In this document: piece by piece, positions 42,751 through 50,803 of the stretch
Layout: every line of letters begins with the position of its first letter
Numbering within the stretch: the stretch's first letter is position 1
NCBI GenBank assembly: GCA_942492735.1
Contig: OW818648.1
Span: 1,488,001-1,552,000, forward strand
Direction of reading: 5' to 3'
Source: Sporobacter sp942492735
GTDB taxonomy: Bacteria > Bacillota > Clostridia > Oscillospirales > Oscillospiraceae
DNA: 64,000 nucleotides
The notes under the pieces: generated by a model
The model's database searches: none
Told to the model about the DNA's origin: nothing
Seen by the model: the letters and a program-made list of their open reading frames with translations, nothing else
Position numbers and translations under genes: made by a program

Positions 42751-43269
42751 TTAAACTTTCTCAGGTTCGGGATAATCAACGCCGAAGGTGTCGACAGTGA
42801 CTGTTTTCATACGCTGATCTTCTTTGGGTTTATCGTTAGGATCTGTCTTTGTGCCGGCAATGGCGTCCACGACGTCAAGGCCTTCAGTGACGCAGCCGAA
42901 CGCGGCATACTGACCGTCAAGATGCGGGGAATCCTTGTGCATGAGGAAAAACTGGCTGCCTGCCGAATTGGGGCTCTGTGAGCGCGCCATTGAGAGGACG
43001 CCGCGCGAATGCTTGAGGTCGTTTTTAAAGCCATTTGCCTTGAATTCGCCTTTGATGCTGTAGCCGGGATCGCCGAAGCCCTGTCCTAACGGACAGCCGC
43101 CCTGCAGCATAAAGCCGGGAATAACGCGGTGGAAGATGAGACCGTCGTAAAAACCTTTTTTAATCAGGGAAATAAAGCTGTTGACGGTATTCGGCGCGAT
43201 GTCGGGATAGAGCTCCGCTTTGATTGTGCTGCCGTTTTCCATAGTAATTGTTACGATCGGGTTTGCCAT
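42751..43269 (-). CDS. Peptidyl-prolyl cis-trans isomerase, cyclophilin type
   Basis: 172 residues without a signal peptide, so cytoplasmic. The cyclophilin core shows FHRVIPGFMLQGGCP (catalytic Arg and Phe), GVLSMARSQSPNSAGSQFFLMH (the Q-x-x-x-SQFF region) and LDGQYAAFGCVTEG. It catalyses proline isomerisation in folding. It lies between smpB and ssrA on the same strand; AAAGGA is 11 bases upstream of ATG 43269, just after a short palindromic repeat. Confidence 0.92.
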   Translation of the reverse strand: MANPIVTITMENGSTIKAELYPDIAPNTVNSFISLIKKGFYDGLIFHRVIPGFMLQGGCPLGQGFGDPGYSIKGEFKANGFKNDLKHSRGVLSMARSQSPNSAGSQFFLMHKDSPHLDGQYAAFGCVTEGLDVVDAIAGTKTDPNDKPKEDQRMKTVTVDTFGVDYPEPEKV

Positions 43270-43287
43270 TTAATAATCATTCCTTTC

Positions 43288-43315
43288 AAGTTTGAAGGAT
43301 TTATCTTTCAAACTT
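43288..43315 (-). repeat. Short palindrome, family copy 1 (smpB-cyclophilin spacer)
   Basis: Thirteen-base arms AAGTTTGAAGGAT and ATCTTTCAAACTT with a TT centre and one mismatch. On the minus strand it is followed by GAAAGGAATGAT and then the cyclophilin ATG. Related copies are at 46876-46901 and 61760-61789. Confidence 0.7.
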
Positions 43316-43785
43316 TACATGTTTCTTTCCTTGATGGATCTGTCCATTTCACGCCCCGCGTCACGCTCGGCTTCGGAATCGCGCTTGTCGTGGAGCCTTT
43401 TTCCTTTGCATAAGCCTAGTTCGAGCTTGACGATGGAGTCCTTGAAATAAACCGAGAGGGGGATGAGGGTCAGACCCTCCTGCTTCATATTGCCGTAGAG
43501 CTTTAATATTTCCCGCTTGTGCATTAAGAGTCTGCGGGCGCGCATTGGGTCACGGTTAAAAATATTGCCCTTTTCATAGGGACTTATGTGCATGCCGCGG
43601 ACAAATAATTCACCGTCCTTGACGGAGGCGAAGGCGTCTTTTAAATTGATGCCGCCCTGCCGGATTGACTTGACTTCTGTCCCGTAGAGTTCGATGCCGG
43701 CCTCAAACTTTTCAAGTATAAAGTAGTCGTGATATGCTTTTCTGTTTTGCGCAATCTGCTTTACACCGAGCGCTCTTGGCGACAC
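43315..43785 (-). CDS. smpB: SsrA-binding protein SmpB
   Basis: 156 residues, normal length. Family motifs are QNRKAYHDYFI, FEAGIELYGTEVKSIRQG, INLKDAFA, YEKGNIFNRDPMRARRLLMHKREI and the basic tail GKRLHDKRDSEAERDAGREMDRSIK. It binds tmRNA and enters the stalled ribosome with it. I chose GTG 43785 (ribosome site AAGGTGGGG) since an earlier start would add 19 residues unlike SmpB. It is followed by the cyclophilin gene and ssrA on the same strand. Confidence 0.93.
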   Translation of the reverse strand: MSPRALGVKQIAQNRKAYHDYFILEKFEAGIELYGTEVKSIRQGGINLKDAFASVKDGELFVRGMHISPYEKGNIFNRDPMRARRLLMHKREILKLYGNMKQEGLTLIPLSVYFKDSIVKLELGLCKGKRLHDKRDSEAERDAGREMDRSIKERNM

Positions 43786-43859
43786 GTGAACCCCACCTTC
43801 CCAAAACAAGCCTGATTCAAATACGATACTATTATAGCACAATTGTCAAGGTGTTAAAA

Positions 43860-43950
43860 CGCCCAGCCGACCGGCGGGGCGTTCGGCTGGCCAATGGCCA
43901 TCCCTACGTTTTATTTACGGTTTTGCGTAGGGACGGCCATTGCCCGTCGG
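43860..43950. repeat. GC-rich intergenic repeat with GTAGGGA palindrome
   Basis: GGCCAATGGCCATCCCTACG (43889-43908) and its near complement (43926-43944) form a stem with a 17-base loop. A second inverted part, CCAGCCGACC/GGCTGG, precedes it. It belongs to the same repeat class as 324-420 and 8342-8430. Confidence 0.6.
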
Positions 43951-43961
43951 TGTTTCCTGGG

Positions 43962-44453
43962 TTATTTAAACGCAGCCTTCAGCTCGTCGAGCGCGGTGGG
44001 GCCGGAAAGCACCTTGCTGTGTTCCGACAGGTGAAGCGAAAAATGGGCGGGCCTGCTCAGCTCTTCTCCGTATTCGGAGAGAACGCCGGGAGGTGATTCG
44101 CCGTTCCACGGATATACAATGAGGATGTACGTTTCTTCTATGTATGTAAGGTATGAGATGAGGCCCGGCGGACAGGCTCTGGCGGCCCCAATGAGCGGCT
44201 CAATGCCGCCGAAAGTGAAAAATGTTGGCGTGCCCGAATGCTGAAGCGCAAAAAGCAGCAGCGAATCCTTACCGGGGAAAAGCTCGAAATAGACGCTTTC
44301 CCAGCTTTGGTCATAAGTGGAGCCGAGCGCCAGACGCAAAATATCCGCCGCCTCATTTGTCGTGATATCATGCGGCGTCGCCGGTAGACTCTTAAGTTCT
44401 TCACCTTTTAAGTATATAACGAGTTTGCCGCTGCCGATGAGCTGAATTTCCAT
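43962..44453 (-). CDS. mecA: MecA-like adaptor protein
   Basis: 163 residues, shorter than Bacillus MecA (218). The N-terminus MEIQLIGSGKLVIYLKGEEL and the C-terminal FTFGGIEPLIGAARACPPGLISYLTYIEETYIL, followed by LSEYGEE, match the two MecA domains in order. It would deliver substrates to a Clp ATPase, for which the ClpE at 57747-60041 (or a ClpC elsewhere) is a candidate. GGAGG lies eight bases before ATG 44453. It is downstream of the van genes on the same strand, with a 119-base gap. Confidence 0.65.
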   Translation of the reverse strand: MEIQLIGSGKLVIYLKGEELKSLPATPHDITTNEAADILRLALGSTYDQSWESVYFELFPGKDSLLLFALQHSGTPTFFTFGGIEPLIGAARACPPGLISYLTYIEETYILIVYPWNGESPPGVLSEYGEELSRPAHFSLHLSEHSKVLSGPTALDELKAAFK

Positions 44454-44572
44454 GCTGTTACCTCCATGCCTGCGTAAGAAGTGGCTATGGTAATAATAAC
44501 GCCCTTAGTGCGCTGATGCCAGTCTAAATAAATGGAAACAGTGCGTACGCCAGTAGGTACGCTATGAAACGC

Positions 44573-46789
44573 TCATATAAAAATACGCGGCAGGCGCACA
44601 CCGAGGCGGCTGAGCAGCTCATTCGTAATGGTGCCGCAGCTTTCGGCAACATCCTCGCAGCGAATCATTTCCTCCCCGTCCCGCCCAATGACTGTGACAA
44701 TATTGCCCGGCTCAGCCAACTCAATATTTGTTACATCAATGATCATGAGATCCATACAGATGAGTCCGACAATCGGGGCTTTACGCCCATACAACAAAAC
44801 ATAAGCGTCTCTGCGGATTGAATTCCGGGGGACCCCGTCGGCGTATCCTATGGAGACAGTCGCAATTTTCATTGGTGCATTGGCGACATAAGTTCTGCTG
44901 TAGCTGACGGCTTCCCCCTCTTTGATCCATCGCACTTCCGCAATTCTGGCTTTCAGAGAGAGTGCCGGGTGTAAGTCCGGTGATAAGCGCGTCTGATCAT
45001 TTTTGCACAGAACGCCGTAAAGCGCGATACCGGCGCGCGCATAATCGCACGGCAAGCCCGAATAATTGAGTATACCGTAGCTTTCTTGTATATGAAGTTT
45101 ACCGACATTGTAACCCTTTGCCTTGAGTGTGTTGACGGTATCGATAAACAGGCTGATTTGATTGAGCGTAAAGTCCGTTGCTTCATCGCTGAGCCTGTCC
45201 GCCTCGCTCAGATGCGTAAACATTCCTTTTACAGTCAGGTTATCGAAGTCGAATATACGTTCAATCTCCGACAGCTCATGGCTGTCGACGCCCAGCCGGT
45301 GCATGCCGGTGTCGATTTCAATGTGCACATCAATTTTGACACCGGTCTCGTGAAGCATCTTTGCGTAGGCGCCGTCTACAATTGTCTGAGACAGGCGGCA
45401 GCGCTTAAGCAGTCTCGCGTCTTCCGGACGCGTGTAACCAAAAACGAGCACGTCTCCCCGAATGCCGCCTTTACGCAGCGCGATACCCTCGGCGAGCGTG
45501 GCGACCGCGAAAGCCTCTACGCCGGATTTTTCGAGTTCTGCTGCCACTTTCACAGCACCGTGGCCGTAGCCGTCGGCTTTAACGACAGCCATCAACCGGC
45601 ACGACGCAGGCAGCAGTTTTTGCAGCACCTCCGCGTTATGCCGCAGTGCGTGGCGGTCAACTTCAATCCAAGCGCGTCCGCTTGCAGACTGCCTTGGGCC
45701 TGCAACGAGGGCTTTTAGATAAATGAACGCAATTGCCGCCGCACATGACACGATACAGACAAGAGCGTACAAGACAAGCTGGTTATCCACGAGCAGTTCG
45801 GTCATACCTGTGAGCTTCGCGAAGCCACGAATGAGTACGATGCTCCACGGGTGTATGATATAAATCACCATCGCGCCAATACGCAGCTTTTTACCCCGGG
45901 ATGATGCGGAGAAATTCTGTTGTGATGATTTTATGCCATCCCGCCCCCTGCCGTCGATCGACGCCAGCAGCGAGAACAAAAAATACATACAGGGGAGCAG
46001 CATGATGTACATGCTGTCATGGCGCTGGACTCCGGCGCCGCGCAGCAGCAGCGCCTCGGCAATCAGCAGCGCGCCGGAAATGCAAAGGCCGGTGATCAGC
46101 ATGGCGCGCGTATTCGTAGCCCCGGAGAATTGTGGATGCGATGATGCGTCGAACGGGTATGACGCGCTTTTGTGGACGTTGAGACCGGCGCCCATGATGA
46201 GAAATATAGGGGCCAGGAACAGGCCGTTGCGCGTATAGTCGGACATGCTGAAAATGACATCGTAAAACGTTTTCAGGAACGGTATTTGAGCGACGAGGCC
46301 ATAATAGCTGTCCCCGCCGAGACCAATCACATACAGCGCGGCAGCGGAAACAACTGTAAATTTAAACCCGAATTTTCGCCAAAGCAGAACCGTAACGAGC
46401 GCGCCGAGCAGGACAGCCGGCAGATACCAAAAATGATAAAACGTGCCGCCCCACAGGATATCCTTCAGTATGTGCAGGGGCGAATTTTCGAAATAGCCGG
46501 TATACAAATTTAACGGCAGATAGAGGAGTATCGCCAAGCCGTAGAGAATAGATGCTTTTTTAAGGAAAGAATTGAAATACGTCCCGACTCCACTCATGTC
46601 GCGCGACACCAGGAAGTAGCCTGTGAGCATCAGAAAGAAGGGCACCGCTACCCGCGCGATGATGCGTGTCAATATGAAGTCGGCGGTGGTATCGACAGAC
46701 TGCATGGGGGAGACGTGTATTGCCACAACAAGAAAGGCCGCCGCCAGACGAAAAGCATCAAGGGCAGCATGTTTAGATTTATCTTTCAA
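44573..46789 (-). CDS. vanT: VanT-type membrane serine/alanine racemase (acyltransferase domain fused to racemase)
   Basis: 738 residues. The N-terminal half (about 1-360) is an Acyltransferase_3-like membrane region with ten helices starting ALDAFRLAAAFLVVAIHVSP. The C-terminal half is a PLP racemase with the lysine motif AVVKADGYGHG and the tyrosine IGYADGVPR. This fusion is the hallmark of VanT, which makes D-Ser for a D-Ala-D-Ser peptidoglycan end. The start TTG 46789 is uncertain; GTG 46801 is an alternative, but its ribosome site is too close. It is the last gene of the van operon, following two hairpins. Confidence 0.9.
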   Translation of the reverse strand: MKDKSKHAALDAFRLAAAFLVVAIHVSPMQSVDTTADFILTRIIARVAVPFFLMLTGYFLVSRDMSGVGTYFNSFLKKASILYGLAILLYLPLNLYTGYFENSPLHILKDILWGGTFYHFWYLPAVLLGALVTVLLWRKFGFKFTVVSAAALYVIGLGGDSYYGLVAQIPFLKTFYDVIFSMSDYTRNGLFLAPIFLIMGAGLNVHKSASYPFDASSHPQFSGATNTRAMLITGLCISGALLIAEALLLRGAGVQRHDSMYIMLLPCMYFLFSLLASIDGRGRDGIKSSQQNFSASSRGKKLRIGAMVIYIIHPWSIVLIRGFAKLTGMTELLVDNQLVLYALVCIVSCAAAIAFIYLKALVAGPRQSASGRAWIEVDRHALRHNAEVLQKLLPASCRLMAVVKADGYGHGAVKVAAELEKSGVEAFAVATLAEGIALRKGGIRGDVLVFGYTRPEDARLLKRCRLSQTIVDGAYAKMLHETGVKIDVHIEIDTGMHRLGVDSHELSEIERIFDFDNLTVKGMFTHLSEADRLSDEATDFTLNQISLFIDTVNTLKAKGYNVGKLHIQESYGILNYSGLPCDYARAGIALYGVLCKNDQTRLSPDLHPALSLKARIAEVRWIKEGEAVSYSRTYVANAPMKIATVSIGYADGVPRNSIRRDAYVLLYGRKAPIVGLICMDLMIIDVTNIELAEPGNIVTVIGRDGEEMIRCEDVAESCGTITNELLSRLGVRLPRIFI

Positions 46790-46825
46790 TGATATGACCA
46801 CTACCTTTCTTGGGAATTGTTCTGT

Positions 46826-46862
46826 GTCCGGCTTTGCCGGACTTCGGGTCGGAAGACCCGAA
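46826..46862 (-). promoter_or_regulatory. Tandem hairpins in the vanXY-vanT spacer
   Basis: GTCCGGC-TTT-GCCGGAC (46826-46842) and TTCGGGTC-GGAA-GACCCGAA (46843-46862) lie side by side before vanT. No T run follows either on the minus strand, so mRNA stability or ribosome access control is likelier than termination. Confidence 0.5.
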
Positions 46863-46875
46863 AGGAACAAAACCC

Positions 46876-46901
46876 AGTATGAAAGATTTATCTTTCATAC
46901 T
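46876..46901 (-). repeat. Short palindrome, family copy 2 (vanXY-vanT spacer)
   Basis: Twelve-base arms AGTATGAAAGAT and ATCTTTCATACT with a two-base centre, starting at the vanXY stop. It resembles copies at 43288 and 61760. Confidence 0.7.
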
Positions 46902-47635
46902 TAGCGCCTCCAGATTGTCACAATGAAGCCGTCAACATTGTTGCCGGATAACTGCACGCATTCTTCAGGCAGAATAAGACCTGCCAAAGCATCTTCGGGC
47001 TCTGCGAAAAAGACCTCCGTCTGCTTGAATAAAAGATGGTCTCCCCCATACGGAAAAGACTTGATGCCATTGATATATTCTTCGAGGCAGAGATCCCTTT
47101 CCTGCATGATCAGAGAATGGGGATAGCCGGTATAACGAAAGTGCCACGGTTCGTGAGATATGCCTGTCAGGCGCTCTTTGCCTTTGCCGTAACGCTCGAT
47201 GAATCCGTATCTGGCTGCAAGTTTTCTAAAATCTGCGCAGATTCCCTCGTAAGAAAATGAAGGTCGAATAATGTCAACGACCTCGGCCTTTTCGGCCAGA
47301 TCGACGGCAAGTCCCGTCTGATGCTCGCTGCAATCCGGCAGCGCAACGTATTTTTTTGTAAAGGCTTCACCGTTATCACGGAGTGAATTGATATAAATAA
47401 GCTCCTGTTCTAAGCTGCTGCGGTAGCCGCTGATTGGTATGATTTGACTGCCGCTCTGGAGTGTTTGAAAAAGTTGGGTGAGCAGTGACGCTGCCTTTGA
47501 CTCGAGAAATATTTCATTGTTTTCATCCAGCGGATACAGCCGGATATTCCCATCTGATTTTATCGGGTGATAATTATTGACAAGCAGCAGCGAGCCCTTA
47601 TTGATGTCCTCAACGGAAGCGGTTATTGTTCTCAT
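46901..47635 (-). CDS. vanXY: VanXY-type D,D-dipeptidase / D,D-carboxypeptidase
   Basis: 244 residues, M15B zinc peptidase. Zinc and catalytic motifs are SEHQTGLAVDL and HEPWHFRY, with GYRSSLEQE upstream. It removes D-Ala from D-Ala-D-Ala and from pentapeptides, so that only D-Ser ends remain for vancomycin to meet. No signal peptide or membrane helix is seen, as in VanXY of VanC/VanG types (VanY alone is membrane-bound). The start overlaps the vanG stop by four bases (ATGA). Confidence 0.92.
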   Translation of the reverse strand: MRTITASVEDINKGSLLLVNNYHPIKSDGNIRLYPLDENNEIFLESKAASLLTQLFQTLQSGSQIIPISGYRSSLEQELIYINSLRDNGEAFTKKYVALPDCSEHQTGLAVDLAEKAEVVDIIRPSFSYEGICADFRKLAARYGFIERYGKGKERLTGISHEPWHFRYTGYPHSLIMQERDLCLEEYINGIKSFPYGGDHLLFKQTEVFFAEPEDALAGLILPEECVQLSGNNVDGFIVTIWRR

Positions 47636-48684
47636 TTGTCAAGCCCTAACAGTATGAGCTTGTCCAGTAGGTCGGGAAAATCGAGGCCGATGCATTTCAT
47701 CATACCGGGATAACGGCTGTGGGAGGTGAACCCCGGGATGGTATTGACTTCGTTGAAAACGATGTCGCGATCAGGCGTCAAGAACATGTCGACTCTTGCA
47801 AGCCCCGAGCAACCCAACACGCGGTAAATGCGTGCTGCCGTCTCTTTAATTCGTATTTCCGTCTCTTCGTCAATTCGGGCGGGCGTATGGATTTTGGAGG
47901 TTTTAAGCGTGTATTTTTCGGTATAGTCAAAAAATCCGTCGGCCAGCTCGATTTCGTCCACTCTGCCGAATGTCAGATCGCTGTTGCCCAGGACGGCACA
48001 GCCGACTTCAAAGCCGTCGATATTCTCCTCGATGATAACGGCGCTGTCATATGAAAACGCTTTACCTACCGCGGAAGACAGAAGCGTCATGTCATATACC
48101 TTTGTAATACCGAAGGATGAGCCCGCCCGCACCGGCTTCACAAAAACAGGCAAGGATAGGTGCTGCGTCAGTGCCAGCAATTCGCCGTCCGATTGCGGGG
48201 CTTCAAGGCAAATAGATTCAGGAACTCTAATGCCAAGGCGCGCAGCAAGCTTGTGCGCCTTGTTTTTGTCCATGCACAGAGCAGAGCTGAGCGAACCGCA
48301 GCCAACGATGGGGATGCCGGCCAGCTCGCAGAGGCCCTGAATTGTCCCGTCCTCGCCGTTTTTTCCGTGAAGAACAGGAAATACGATATCAATGGCAGTC
48401 CGCCTGACGATTGAACTGTAAAGCTCTAACAAGAGATGCTGCGGTCTGTCCGGAGAGATCAGAGCCGAACGGCACTTTTTTTTATCCAGGAACCAGGTGT
48501 TGTCTCGAATTTTATCAATGGGTCCGGTATAGCGATACCATTGGCCTTCGTTTGTAATGCCGAGCATCATCACATCGTATTTTTCGCGGTTGATATTAGA
48601 AATGACGGCCTCGGCCGATTGCAAGGACACCTCGTATTCCGGCGAACAGCCTCCGAAAATTACGGCAACGGTCTTTTTGTACAT
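47632..48684 (-). CDS. vanG: D-alanine--D-serine ligase, VanG type
   Basis: 350 residues, ATP-grasp ligase. Long stretches follow VanG closely as I remember it: AVIFGGCSPEYEVSLQSA, FPVLHGKNGEDGTIQG, FVKPVRAGSSFGITKV, FDYTEKYTLKTSKI and FNEVNTIPGFTSHSRYP. The EKY in the omega loop is the mark of D-Ala-D-Ser rather than D-Ala-D-Ala (usually KY-x with Y) or D-Lac ligases. It makes D-Ala-D-Ser in the cytoplasm. AAAGGG lies eight bases before ATG 48684. It is the first gene of the vanG-vanXY-vanT unit. Confidence 0.93.
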   Translation of the reverse strand: MYKKTVAVIFGGCSPEYEVSLQSAEAVISNINREKYDVMMLGITNEGQWYRYTGPIDKIRDNTWFLDKKKCRSALISPDRPQHLLLELYSSIVRRTAIDIVFPVLHGKNGEDGTIQGLCELAGIPIVGCGSLSSALCMDKNKAHKLAARLGIRVPESICLEAPQSDGELLALTQHLSLPVFVKPVRAGSSFGITKVYDMTLLSSAVGKAFSYDSAVIIEENIDGFEVGCAVLGNSDLTFGRVDEIELADGFFDYTEKYTLKTSKIHTPARIDEETEIRIKETAARIYRVLGCSGLARVDMFLTPDRDIVFNEVNTIPGFTSHSRYPGMMKCIGLDFPDLLDKLILLGLDK

Positions 48685-48716
48685 TTTTAAGCCCTTTCGA
48701 TATCCTGATAAATAAT

Positions 48717-48764
48717 AAGCGCTCTTTGTTTACGGTACTAAATGTACCAAAACAAAGAGCGCTT
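48717..48764. terminator. Hairpin between vanS and vanG
   Basis: AAGCGCTCTTTGTTT and its perfect complement flank an inner GGTAC/GTACC stem. The plus-strand side is followed by T-rich sequence and the minus side only by ATTATTTAT. It may end the vanRS transcript or be read through into vanG. An operator role for VanR cannot be excluded. Confidence 0.6.
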
Positions 48765-48823
48765 GTTTTCCGTTTTTAGTTCTAATAGAATGATGTTTTT
48801 ATGATATAAATCTGACGAATTTC

Positions 48824-49912
48824 TTACAATATTGGCAATGTTACGGTCATTACGACTTTTTCATTATGACTTGAGGCGGAAATCGTTCCCCCGTGCAGCT
48901 GGACGAGTTCCTTTGCGATTGCCAGGCCTAAACCGGCACCGCCCGTATTTGTCGCCCGAGAGGTATCAAGGCGGTAAAACCGCTCAAATAAGCGGGCGAG
49001 TTTTTCCGTCGGGATGGTGTTGCCGTCGTTGATGAACCATATGCTGACGTCGTTGTTCTTCTGCTCAACAAAAATATTAATCATACTGTTCGGGAAGCTG
49101 TAGTTGACGGCATTTCGGATCAGATTGTCAAAAACGCGCGCCATTTTATTGACATCGCACTTGATTTCAAAATCGGGCGGCACATGCAAGGAGCACGTCA
49201 GGTTTTTTTCCGAAAATAGCGGGAAAAATTCATAGGTTATCTGCTCGAGCATACGCGATAAATTGACCTTGCTGACCTCGAGCGTCAGCTGACTCAAATT
49301 GAACCGTGTGATTTCAAAGAACTCGTTAATCAGGTCTTCCAGTCTCTGCGCTTTTTCAAGGGATACGGACATGTATTTTTTCTGAAGGTCATCGGAAATG
49401 TTCTGCTCATCTCTCAGAAGCGTCAGATAACCAATGACCGAGGTGAGCGGAGTCTTGAGGTCGTGCGCGAGATAGACGATCAGGTCATTCTTTCGCTGCT
49501 CGGCTTCGCGGGCGAGCCGTGCGTTACGGCCGGCTTCGCTCTTGACGCGGTTCATTTTCTCTTCAATCTCTATGAGCACCGGCGGCAGATGGATAAATTC
49601 ATCTTCACGGCCGACCAGTATCTCGGCGGCGTTGACGATCGTATCCAGATAAGACAGTGTTTTTCGCCAGTAATACAGAAAGATGGCGAGCGCGCCGACC
49701 AGCCAGCAGACAAATAAAAAGGTGACGCTGTTATTACTGATTAATTTAAGCAGCGGATATAACAGATCGTAGGTATGCCATACAAAGCTTGACAGGAAAT
49801 ATCTGACCGCAAAAAATGTAACGATTAAAGCGAGACTGAATATGACAAACGCCAGAAAGAACCGTGCAAAAATCCGACGGGTCAGTTTCTGATGGTATCG
49901 GTTATTACTCAA
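48824..49912 (-). CDS. vanS: VanS-type sensor histidine kinase
   Basis: 362 residues with two helices near the N-terminus (about 18-42 and 63-83). A coiled HAMP-like part precedes the catalytic HisKA segment with the phospho-acceptor in YLAHDLKTPLTSVIGYL. The ATP domain shows N box DNLIRNAVNYS, G1 LFERFYRLDTSRA and G2 GGAGLGLAIAKELV. It senses a glycopeptide or cell-wall signal and phosphorylates VanR. It overlaps vanR by eight bases. Confidence 0.9.
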   Translation of the reverse strand: MSNNRYHQKLTRRIFARFFLAFVIFSLALIVTFFAVRYFLSSFVWHTYDLLYPLLKLISNNSVTFLFVCWLVGALAIFLYYWRKTLSYLDTIVNAAEILVGREDEFIHLPPVLIEIEEKMNRVKSEAGRNARLAREAEQRKNDLIVYLAHDLKTPLTSVIGYLTLLRDEQNISDDLQKKYMSVSLEKAQRLEDLINEFFEITRFNLSQLTLEVSKVNLSRMLEQITYEFFPLFSEKNLTCSLHVPPDFEIKCDVNKMARVFDNLIRNAVNYSFPNSMINIFVEQKNNDVSIWFINDGNTIPTEKLARLFERFYRLDTSRATNTGGAGLGLAIAKELVQLHGGTISASSHNEKVVMTVTLPIL

Positions 49913-50609
49913 TTGTGTACCCGACCCCCCATACAGTTTTAATGAACTTCGGTTTGCGCGCCGGTTCGTTCATCTTCTCGCGGAGCCTTGCGATGTGGGC
50001 CATAACCGTATTGTTGTTATCGAGGTATTTCTCTCCCCAGACCGCCTCGAAAAGCGCCTCGGAAGAGACGACCCGCCCCCTGTTATCGCACATGCACCAG
50101 AGTATGGAGAACTCGGTCGGCGTCAGGGAAAGCAGCTGCCCGTATAGGGAGCAGCGGCGCGTGTCTTTATTGATGAGAAGGCCGGAAAATTCGTGCTCCG
50201 ACCGCGTATCCATATGCTCAGGGGAACTGTCGCTGTGATTGTATTTCGTATATCGTCTCAGCTGCGTCTTCACGCGCGCGCACAGCTCAAGCGGATTAAA
50301 CGGTTTTGTAATATAGTCGTCTGCGCCCATCGTGAGCCCCGTGATCTTGTCCATATCCTCGACTTTCGCGGTGAGCATGATCACTGGAAAATAGTATTTC
50401 TCCCGAATTCTCTGGCAGATGGAGAATCCGTCGATGTCGGGCAGCATCACATCCAGAATCGCCAAATCCAGCGGCGTTGAAAAAACACATTCCAGGGCAT
50501 CTTTGCCCGTGTAGAACTTATAGACATTGAAGTTTTCGTTCTTTAGATAGATTTCGACAAGGTCCGCAATCGCCTGCTCATCATCTACAACCAGTATATT
50601 CGCGCTCAT
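49905..50609 (-). CDS. vanR: VanR-type response regulator (OmpR family)
   Basis: 234 residues. The receiver domain shows NILVVDDEQAIADLVEIYL, the phospho-acceptor in LAILDVMLPDIDGF, and the lysine in DDYITKPF. The DNA-binding winged helix has LTPTEFSILWCMCDNRGRVVS, ALFEAVWGEKYL and VWGVGYTIE. It activates the van genes when phosphorylated. ATG 50609 was chosen (GAGGTG six bases upstream); 37 extra upstream residues are not part of the family. It is divergent from an RlmI-like gene. Confidence 0.92.
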   Translation of the reverse strand: MSANILVVDDEQAIADLVEIYLKNENFNVYKFYTGKDALECVFSTPLDLAILDVMLPDIDGFSICQRIREKYYFPVIMLTAKVEDMDKITGLTMGADDYITKPFNPLELCARVKTQLRRYTKYNHSDSSPEHMDTRSEHEFSGLLINKDTRRCSLYGQLLSLTPTEFSILWCMCDNRGRVVSSEALFEAVWGEKYLDNNNTVMAHIARLREKMNEPARKPKFIKTVWGVGYTIE

Positions 50610-50649
50610 GAAGCACCTCATATGAATGTGTTTTGTACTTTTTGCGTGT

Positions 50650-50669
50650 ATTATATCACATTGGTGTGA
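50650..50669 (-). promoter_or_regulatory. vanRS promoter with overlapping inverted repeat
   Basis: On the minus strand an extended -10, TGATATAAT, lies at 50650-50658, immediately preceded by the palindrome TCACA-CCAA-TGTGA (50656-50669). The -35 box is weak, so control by a bound protein such as VanR is plausible. Confidence 0.5.
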
Positions 50670-50738
50670 AAAGTAGAATATATACCGGTATATAAGGCAA
50701 TTTGGATGATATAAATACAAGGATGCGGGGCGGTTTGA

Positions 50739-50767
50739 TTGACTTGCAGACGCTGCAATGATATAAT
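50739..50767 (+). promoter_or_regulatory. Promoter of the RlmI-like operon
   Basis: TTGACT (50739-50744) and TATAAT (50762-50767) are separated by 17 bases, a near-consensus promoter, 36 bases before ATG 50804. Confidence 0.8.
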
Positions 50768-50803
50768 ACCTTGATTTATTGTAAAATGTAGGAGACTATA
50801 AAA

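Noticed and set aside
45086..45718. 210-codon plus-strand ORF
   Set aside because: Antisense to the racemase domain of vanT, with no family likeness.
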